Under the pieces are notes generated by a model. It was not told the DNA's origin. It did not search any database and was given only the letters and a program-made list of their open reading frames with translations. The position numbers and the translations under genes are program-made. Of a stretch of DNA of 51,712 bases, positions 44,294 through 51,712 are shown piece by piece (position 1 is the stretch's first letter; every line of letters begins with the position of its first letter). Origin of the DNA: Thermomucor indicae-seudaticae (Eukaryota; Mucoromycota; Mucoromycetes; Mucorales; Lichtheimiaceae); the NCBI GenBank assembly GCA_000787465.1, contig JSYX01000218.1, positions 1 through 51,712 on the forward strand, in the 5' to 3' direction.

Positions 44294-45747
44294 ATGTCGA
44301 CTAGACAAAAGGAACTAAGACCCACAGTACAAGCAAAACGCTACCGCGCTGGTCGTGTACCGGAAAATTACGTCGATGAACTATCCGAAAGTGAGAGTGA
44401 AGAGGAAGAGCAACAACAACAACAACAGCAGCAGCAGCAGCAAAAGCAACCAGTAGCAGTAGTCGATGGAAGAAAACAACCATCAAATTTACAATTTGCC
44501 CAAACTGAAGTCGTTACGGGATTGAAGAAGATTGAAATTTCTGAAAAAGATGCAGCTACTGATCGTCGATTACGACGATTGCGACAAGCGCAACAAGAAT
44601 CAGCACAGCCGGTTGTTGATGATGCAGGACGACGGAGACGACGTCAATTAGAAGAAGAGGAAGCAAGTAAAGAAGAGGAAGAAGAAGACGAGGACGAACG
44701 GGCTAGAGAGCGTATGCGTCTGAAACAAAAGGCGTTGCAGCTGCAACAACAGGAACAAGCCAAGGTTGAAGATGAAGAGGAAGAAGAGGAGGAGGAAGAA
44801 GAGAGTTCAAGCGAATATGAAACAGACAGTGAAGAAGAAGAAGATACCTTTAGCAAAATGCCCAAACCGATGTTTATACCAAAAGCCCATCGTCAAACGA
44901 TCTTGCAAGAAGAACAACGGAGGCGAGAAGAAGAAGAACGAGAAAGGAAATACCAAGAAGAACTGGAGCGGAGGAAACAGCAGTCGCATAATTTGCTTGC
45001 TGAACAACTCAAGCGTGAAAAGGAAGCTGGTAAGTTTCTTTATATCTCACCTTGTTCTTTCTCATTTTCCGTTAACTTGGGATTGACACTCTATATTTTA
45101 TAGAACTGGAAAAGGATATTTCCAATTATGAAAATGAAATGGCTGTGGATGACACCGATTACGGCGATCAAGCCGAGTTTGAGGCCTGGAAGATTCGTGA
45201 GTTGAAGCGTATCAAGCGAGACCGCGAAGAACGCATTGCGTATGTATTCAGAAAACAAAGAAAGAGGAATGATGTGTTCATATTACTAACTGACATTTAT
45301 CTAGCCGCGAGCGAGAACAGGAAGAGATTGAACGTCGTCGCGAATTACCTGAAGACGTGCGTTTGAAGGAAGATCTGAAACGGGCACAAGAGACGAGAGA
45401 AAAGGATCGTGGCCAATTTACGTTCCTTCAAAAGTACTACCACAAGGGTGCATTCTATCAGGTAAGACATAATGATTCTATGGGTGACAATAAGACAATA
45501 ATCTGATTGATTGTTTGAATAATAGGATAAAGACGATGAAATATTCCAACGGGACTACACTGCACCTACTGTCGACGAAGTTCGTAATAAGGAGTTGTTG
45601 CCCAAAGTCATGCAGGTCAAGAACTTTGGTCTTGCTGGTCGAACAAAGTGGACACACTTGGTTAATGAAGACACGTCGCGCAAGGATGACCCTTGGAATA
45701 ACCCGCAACTTTATAAGCGGCGGCGAAAGAATGACGATGTCCTTTAA
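44294..45747 (+). CDS. MFAP1 spliceosome B-complex protein
   Basis: Human MFAP1 is a component of the pre-catalytic spliceosome and partner of Prp38. Four exons: 44294-45029, 45104-45239, 45305-45461, 45526-45747; 416 residues. The N-terminal half is low complexity (Gln run near residue 40, long Glu runs, coiled-coil-forming [18 protein letters not shown]). The family domain is C-terminal: [53 protein letters not shown], and [19 protein letters not shown] ending in [10 protein letters not shown]. The start ATG follows a pyrimidine tract. Introns in an intron-rich genome and a full-length spliceosome protein fit together. S. cerevisiae has no clear homologue. Confidence 0.93.
44409..44448 (+). 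repeat. CAA/CAG tract coding poly-Gln in MFAP1
   Basis: Mixed CAA and CAG codons giving about 11 Gln in a row. Synonymous mixing suggests it is fairly stable. Confidence 0.8.
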
Positions 45748-45986
45748 AGTCGATTAATAAACGACAATTCTATTGACAGTGATTTTCTAATAATTGTAAT
45801 CCATGTGGGAAAGGATGGCACGGGACAAAAAGAGGAACTGTAGTAGTTATTTAAAAGAACAAACAATGCGGAATAAAAGGGGGAGGTTATGCAAAAAGTG
45901 TAAGTGGGAAGAAACAATAATACATGTAGGACCGAAAGAGACGACGGGTATGATAACAATAATAGTAGTAATAGAAACGATGCAGA
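45748..45986. other. convergent 3' region MFAP1 / nucleotide-sugar transporter
   Basis: 239 bases between stops. A/T and GA-rich, no gene. Confidence 0.5.
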
Positions 45987-47248
45987 TCAAAGACCATACA
46001 GATAAGTTGCGTAGATCACCAAAGCAGCGCCGAGGACAAAGGTGCCAGTGATTGTGGATCCAAATAGCCAGATACTCATCAAACTCGACAAGATGATACT
46101 GATACTGGTCGCGAAACCCTTGAGGATATTGTCCGCGTACTTGACGACAAGCGCCACAATCAGACCACCGATGGCCTGGATCGCAATGACCGTCCAAGTC
46201 AAGAACGTGTAATTGACAAAAAAGCCCTTTTCGACCACCGTGGCACCGTCCTGCAGCAGGACAACAAAGACCAGACCGAGAATGACCGAAAAGAAGGACA
46301 TTTGAATGTTTCTAATCCAAAGCTGACTCTGAACCATCACTGTTTGTTCGTCGTCGTCTGCCATCACTTCCTCGCCGCCCACCTGATATTGTTCTTGCTG
46401 TTTACTGGACGAGGACGACGCTGGAGCTTTCAGAATCTTTTCAAAATAAACACCCGCCAATCCAGATAAAATGCACGCCATCAAGACTGCAAAGAACCCT
46501 TGTGCGTTCGATTGATTACCCAAACTAGGTTGTTGTTGCTGAAGTGATGGCTCGGCTGATGCTATGGCGAGATCGTCGTCGTTCGATAACAAATAACTCC
46601 ACAACCAGCTTACGGGTGACACGTCCTTTGGTAATACCACCAGTGCAATGCCGATTGTCAAGAGCCCCAGCGCAATCCATTTTAGACGCGTCAGAGGTCG
46701 ATGCAATATCGTCACGGTAAAGAATGCGGTCGTCAGGATTTTGAGTTGGTAGGTCACTTGGAACGTGGCTGCATCGAGGTTCGTGGCTGCGACGTATTGC
46801 AAGTTGTTCTTTCATATCTCCCTTGAGTCCCTCTGATCCTCACACACATAAGGAAGTCATTGATTTAAATACCTGGATCAAATAAAGGATGGCAGGAAAG
46901 GCTAGTTTGGCGGTTTCTCGCCACTTGATAACCAGTTCTCGATTTAATAACGCATACAGTCTTGCAAGCGAACGTCGGTGCGGCAACGGGATATAATAGA
47001 GAACGACAAGACACACTAAAGTCTTCAAGACTTCACTCATGACGACAGCAGTCGATGCCAAGTAGCGTTCGTCTTCGGGTACGCTGGCTCGTGTGTAGCG
47101 CATCACGAGAATCAAGGCGCTGTTCTGCACGACGAGTACCAGAAGTGAGAGGTACTTCAAAGGTATTCCACCCAGTACAACCGAGGAAGCTACGGTCGTT
47201 CGACATTAGGCCGTTGATTTACACACTGATGGATGAAGTCTTACTCAT
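45987..47248 (-). CDS. nucleotide-sugar transporter, UDP-galactose type (SLC35A-like)
   Basis: Golgi membrane antiporter moving UDP-sugars, most like UDP-galactose or UDP-GlcNAc carriers. Three coding exons: 47245-47248 (only ATGA), 46873-47189, 45987-46808; 380 residues. Marks: LKYLSLLVLVVQNSALILVM (first helix), VVMSEVLKTLVCLVVLYYIP, FPAILYLIQNNLQYVAATNL (the NNLQYVA signature), AATFQVTYQLKILTTAFFTV, LSGLAGVYFEKILK, and the final helices FATSISIILSSLMSIWLFGS and FVLGAALVIYATYLYG. A cytosolic-loop insert of about 50 Ser/Glu/Gln-rich residues sits in the middle. Substrate cannot be told from sequence. The 4-nt first coding exon was inferred because the downstream frame has no usable ATG and GTAAGA directly follows ATGA at 47245. 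Confidence 0.88.
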
Positions 47249-48709
47249 TTTTTCGTCAAGGTGGCAAAAAAACGAAATGAAAAAGGACTCCCGCTCTTAG
47301 TATCTTAAGACCTCTATTTTTATCCACAATTTCAGGCTGAGCTTTTACTGTATCTGCGCTTTATCTCTTAATTGATGAAGTCTAAGCCCATCAATACAGC
47401 GGTGCCCATTTGTGTCCGAGTGTCTAAACAAATGAAGGCTATTATCTAAAGCACTGGCCAGTTAGTTTGACTTCATTCGTCAGATGGATATAAACTGCAA
47501 GTGATGTGATCTTTATTACGTATCCATTGATAGAGATTCATTGAAATGAACGGGCTTCAGAAGACGCGAGAGTAAATAGGTTGGATCAGACAATGATTTT
47601 GATTGCATTGCACTGCGGTTTCTGACAACGCGCAAACTTTGAACGCAACCGTTTTCCCCGGAGCATCAATCATTAAACAAGACCGGATCAGGCTCTTTGT
47701 ACGGTTTGTTTGCTGTCGCTCTAAGCGGCGGGAAAACGTTTATCATCATTAATTTCCTGCTTCCTCTGTGTTTTATCTTTTCTTCCCTTTGAGTCTATGC
47801 CAAACTGTGATACGTAGTCGAGAACTACTCTCGCAAGTACAACATATTCACGCAAGAGCATATAAAGGGCACAGAGAGTAAAACGAGTACCGATGTTCAT
47901 TAATTAATAACTAGACAGACTTGTTCAATTACTGGCACTGTTGGACTCCCATTCAATGATAACAAAAGCGCATGTAATCGACGTCTTCATGTACCGTCAC
48001 TATGTTCCCATGACCGAGCAATGATGGCGAAGGACATATTGTATCTTGATGAAGACTGACTTTCTTCACTCATAACATCCTGGTGATATCAATATATCTG
48101 CCTCGAAACCAGCGTATCCGATGAAGCTTTTGTCCCTCAAGCGATCCACGTCCCACGGTAGCCTAACAAAGGGCGGTCCTTACCACTGGATACTGACCCG
48201 CTTAATCAAACCATGTTTAGTTGTCATTGAATAAGCATCTGCCGCGCGTCATGATCCAATTACTGACTGAGCTCCGACCCAACTGGTGTAACACGGAACC
48301 TGCACCTTTACCCGCTGCGTCCTTCAGAATCGCGCAAGTACTGTTTTTGATGAAATGTTTGCGCCAACAAAACGCTTTCTGCGTCGACGAGTGGTGTGTT
48401 TTGCGCAGCAAACGGATTATTTTTCAGCCAAAAAACGTTTACGCCAGTTGTGAGTTTACTTTTGCATATCCTGTTCGGCACAAGAACATTCACCAGTTGG
48501 CGATAAAGCATATCAATCAGAGCTTAGTGCACGGTCATAGCATGTTATTCCGGGAAACCGGCCTTGTAAGACCATGATCATCCAAAAGTGCAGTTTTATC
48601 TTCTGCTCCGAAGTCGCGGGCAGTGATACTGTATGCATCTTGTGTACGACGCGCATATTTTTTCCTTGTAACCCGAGTTTTTGCTCTCTCTCTCTCCCTT
48701 TTTCGCTTC
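47249..48709. other. 1.46 kb intergenic, nothing recognised
   Basis: Promoter of the transporter at the left and of the M20 peptidase at the right (a CTCTCTCTCTCTCC pyrimidine tract ends just before its ATG). Frames here are short and not protein-like on either strand. Confidence 0.45.
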
Positions 48710-50718
48710 ATGGCTCCTACGTTAAGAGATATCGACGACGCACCCAGCTCCTGCTTTGGTGGCCTCTTTACGCGTTTCAAAAAGTCATCGTGCTCCTGCC
48801 GTGCTCGTAGATCCCTCGATCGCCCAGCTGCACCGGCCTACTTTTCGACCGAGAAACTGCCTGCTTATGAAGAGTGCGTGACCAAGGCAAGCCTTTCCTC
48901 TACCTTCTTCTTTCTGGCATGACGCGTTCATTAAAAGACCATTGCGATAGGCATTTGGGCATTTGGACGTCAAGGGCGACAGCGAAGTCGAACGCATCGT
49001 CGCCCAAGCTATCGACTCCGTGTCTTCGGAATTACGAGAGATTAGTTTGGACGTAAGTTTGGCATCGGTCCGACACAAAGTTCGTCCTGACTAATAACAT
49101 TAAGAAAAGCTCCATGACCATATGGAGACGGGTATGAAGGAAGTCCATGCGCACCAGGTACTCACGGACTATCTGGAAAGAAAGGGTTTCAAGGTCACCC
49201 GTCATGCCTATGGCATGGAGACTGCGTTCACTGCAGAATACAGTCGAGGCGAAGGAAGGAGAATCGGGTTCTGTTCTGAATACGATGGTCTTCCAAAGTA
49301 ACAAAGAATTGATAAGCAAAAAGGAGAGTTCTTGCTGACTTGCCTTCTTATAGTTTGGGCCAAGGATGCGGGCACAATTTGATCGCTATCAGTGGTGTGG
49401 CAGCCGCCATTGGTGTCAAGGCTGTGCTTGAGAGCGGAAAAGCCTCGGGCAAGGTGATCCTGTACGGCACTCCTGCTGAGGGTTTGTGTTATATTCACGT
49501 ATAGAATGAGGTGCAAATTATGTTGACGATTGCTGTTAGAATTGTCGATTGGTAAAATTATTCTCGTCCAGAAGCGGGCCTACCAGGATAATGTGGACGT
49601 TGCTCTTATGCTGCATCCTGCGTAACGTACCCTTCCTCCTCCTCATCGATACAAGGAAAACACGTCATTGACACTCTCTTATCTAGTGCATATCACGCTG
49701 AACGGGTTAATATGATCGCTGTTCATGACGTCCGAGTCGAATTCTTTGGCAAAGCCAGCCATGCTTCGGGTAAACAAGCTTTACTTGATCACAGCTGTGT
49801 ATGACTCTCGACTAACCAATTGCCGCCTTAAGCTGCACCATGGGAAGGTCCGTATAGATTAAGAGATTGAGAAAAACGGGCCTCGCTCAAATTGGAAAAA
49901 AATTAGGTGTCAACGCCTTGGATGCTATGGTTCAACTTTGGAACAATATTAGTATGATGCGACAGCAGCTTTTGCCCACGGACAGGTACACGTCCAAGCT
50001 GGATGACAACTGGATAGAGGACTAACTGCATTGATATATCATAGAATCCACGGCATTGTGACTGACGGTGGTAAAGCTGTAAGTTCCACACACACATTGT
50101 TGAACGATCTTGTCCTTTGACTTTTAACTGTATACTGTTTAGCCAAACGTTATTCCAGACCATACGTCTGCCTTTTTCTTCATCCGTACCACACGATACG
50201 GCCAAATCGGTCGCCTGATGAAAAAGATGGAAGACTGTTTCCGTGCGGCCGCGCTGGCGACTGGCTGTGAAGTGAAATGGACATGGCGCGAAATTGGCGT
50301 CACTAAAGGTAAACTTTACTTTGGAGATCTCTTTCTCTCTCTGTAGTCCCATTCATTCGTCAATTTTTGTGTAGACGTTGTACAGAATGGCGTCTTGGCA
50401 GATGAATACAGAAGAAACATGGAAAAGCAAGGCATCGAGTTCCCATCCAAGGAAGTCCAAGAAAAGGTGGGTGGTGCTTCGACCGATATGGGTAATGTCT
50501 CGTATGAAGTGCCTACGCTCCACCCAATGTATGGTATCCACACCACGGCTGCCAACCACACCATTGAGTTTACGGCTGCTGCTCGTACCGAACAAGCTCA
50601 CAAGGATACCATTTTGGCTTCCAAAGGACTCTCTGTCACGGCATGCCGTGTTCTTTTGGATAACGGCTTTTACGAGGCCGTCAAAAATGAGTTTGATAAC
50701 CAAATGCGCGGTGATTAA
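48710..50718 (+). CDS. M20 metallopeptidase/amidohydrolase (PM20D2-like)
   Basis: Zinc-dependent amidohydrolase; PM20D2 cleaves beta-alanyl dipeptide by-products. Eleven exons: 48710-48886, 48951-49052, 49110-49297, 49354-49481, 49540-49621, 49687-49769, 49833-49847, 49907-49985, 50045-50078, 50143-50308, 50375-50718; 465 residues. Marks: HDHMETGMKEVHAHQVL, FCSEYDGLPNLGQGCGHNLI (metal ligands), YGTPAEELSIGK, KASHASAAPWEGVNALDAM, GGKAPNVIPDHTSAFFFIR (lid and dimer domain) and STDMGNVSYEVP with HPMYGI at the end (last metal ligand region). Exon 7 is 15 nt, coding the conserved APWE. The first intron must start with GC (ACCAAG|GCAAGC). The first ~50 residues are a variable basic extension. The substrate is inferred only from family resemblance. 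Confidence 0.92.
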
Positions 50719-51043
50719 TTATGGTTACTAGCATTAAAGGTGTACTCTATAGCAAGCGTTTAAAGCAAATCTACCGATCACATGATACTTTTGTTCGCGT
50801 ATACCACGCTCTATTTCAATAGCAATTGACAAACAGCCGCAAATTATGAGTCTCTATGACATCCCAACTAAGTATTCTTCGTAGTCTAGAAGCACTTGAG
50901 ACGTTTATCTTCGTGTACAGACCTTCGAATTTGACAGCAACTTCCTGAGAGATCCGGCAGTGGCATGAAACTGCCAACCAGTCATCCTATTCTCCATTTT
51001 CATTATTACATACTTGGAAACTTACCTTTGTCCTCAAACCTCA

Positions 51044-51151
51044 AATTATCCGGGGTGATCATAAGGATACCAGAGATGTGTAGCTCACGCAGTGCCCGCA
51101 CGATAATCCGGCGTTCGATAATTCGATATTCCAGTAATCCGATTAACACTG
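51044..51151 (-). mobile_element. possible terminal sequence of a pogo/Tigger-like DNA transposon
   Basis: Read on the minus strand, the segment begins CAGTGTTAATCGGATTACTG and continues with repeated ATTATCG/GGATTATC words to about 51044 (CCCCGGATAATTTGA). Tc1/mariner elements of the pogo type end in CAGT and often carry such GGATTATCG-like subterminal repeats. No second end, target-site TA pair or transposase frame was found in the remaining window, so this is a solo or truncated end at best. Confidence 0.35.
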
Positions 51152-51555
51152 GCTGTAATAAAAAACAGATGTACGCAGTAATTATCGGCATATTCGGTAA
51201 AAGGATTGTATGTTTCATGGGGCTTTCGAGGTCAAACAGGGCGCCAAGTGGGTGTTACGAAATGATGTCCTTGTGGGATAAAATCGACTGTGGAAAGTTT
51301 TGACAAGTCGGGCGTCAACAGCTTTGGGTGTCTTTTTGGCATAGCCTAGAATCGGGACAGTCCATGCTACTGCACCTGTCGCCCGTGGTTGTTGTGGTAG
51401 CAGACTTTTCTAGTCTGTTCTTTGAAAAGTAATCCTTACAGAAAGGTATTTTATTTTGAGAAGCAAAAAGTGAATGAGAAGCAAAAGTGAAAAAGAGGTC
51501 ATTTGATACCATGCGGTGTGTGTTACCGCACAGTTTTATCATTTTCTTTTTGAGT

Positions 51556-51648
51556 GGGGAGCCCGGGTCTTCCCCGCGTGACACCGAGCGGTCGGGCGCA
51601 GTAATCAACGATTACCTAACCACCACACCACTGCCGAGGAGGCTCCCC
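51556..51648. repeat. 93-base nested inverted repeat
   Basis: The outer arms GGGGAGCC (51556-51563) and GGCTCCCC (51641-51648) pair perfectly. Inside, GTAATC-AAC-GATTAC (51601-51615) forms a second perfect 6-bp hairpin, and the GC-rich left part offers GGGG...CCCC pairing. It could fold as a structured RNA on either strand, or be the end of a foldback element. No RNA family recognised. Confidence 0.45.
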
Positions 51649-51712
51649 AATAGCCATCTCGTTGTCGGTATTTATATAGGCGTCCAAACTTGAAAATTTG
51701 CAAGTTGTGGTA

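Larger units (their letters stand above)
50719..51712. other. right edge, repeat-like sequence without gene
   Basis: About 1 kb past the M20 gene. It contains a pogo-like transposon end candidate (51044-51151), a 93-base structured inverted repeat (51556-51648) and a TATATAGG element at 51671-51678 that may belong to a gene beyond the window. No coding frame is convincing. Confidence 0.45.

Noticed and set aside
51556..51648. tRNA gene
   Set aside because: The outer arms resemble an acceptor stem, but there is no TTCGA-type T loop, no anticodon arm with a 7-base loop and no T-run terminator.
1..51712. CRISPR array, operon, prophage or biosynthetic cluster
   Set aside because: No spaced direct repeats. 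Genes have introns and individual promoters, and their functions are unrelated housekeeping roles.

Overview
The window is nuclear DNA from a filamentous fungus, most likely an early-diverging one (Mucoromycota, probably Mucorales). Almost every gene is cut by short introns, mostly about 50-90 bases. Intergenic distances are small. The gene set mixes yeast-like housekeeping genes with genes baker's yeast lacks, notably a Gemin5 orthologue. There is also a decayed gene of the TnpB-like Fanzor type that I associate with Mucorales genomes. No operons, phage, plasmid or CRISPR features are present. The phylum call is inference from gene content, not from a marker gene.

Layout, left to right: a gene-poor edge (1-1154), Sec61-beta (+), glycogen synthase (+), a CobW/ZNG1-type GTPase (+), a small unrecognised gene (+), threonine aldolase (-), Gemin5 (-) divergent from exosome subunit Rrp40 (+), then a 3.2 kb AT-rich stretch without a convincing gene. 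Next come SNF5 (-), MIC10 (-) divergent from an EF-hand protein (+), pyruvate dehydrogenase E1-alpha (-), a type II membrane glycosyltransferase (-), a stand-alone SCP2 protein (-), and homoserine O-acetyltransferase (-) divergent from 3-phosphoglycerate dehydrogenase (+). These are followed by a PUF/RRM RNA-binding protein (-), a degenerate Fanzor-like remnant (+), a CaMKK-like kinase (-), ribosomal proteins eS12 (+) and uL23 (-) facing each other, a Ser/Asn-rich single-pass membrane protein (+) tail to tail with an AP endonuclease (-), MFAP1 (+), a nucleotide-sugar transporter (-) and an M20 peptidase (+). The right edge holds only repeat-like sequence.

Several neighbours are divergent pairs with very short shared promoters: Gemin5/RRP40 (107 bp), MIC10/EF-hand (84 bp), APE1/MFAP1 (84 bp) and MET2/SER33 (235 bp). 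Some pairs are functionally related: two RNA-processing factors, and two amino-acid enzymes that feed methionine and serine/one-carbon metabolism. The membrane protein and the AP endonuclease end only 2 bp apart.

For most genes I resolved exon boundaries by hand, requiring frame continuity, splice consensus and fit to the protein family. The summed exon lengths are multiples of three in every gene given an exon list with all exons. Notable points are three GC-AG introns, a 15-nt microexon, a 4-nt first coding exon, an HGD in place of HRD in the kinase, and the Fanzor-like remnant. I found no multi-gene novel system; the remnant is the nearest thing to an unusual one, and it looks dead.
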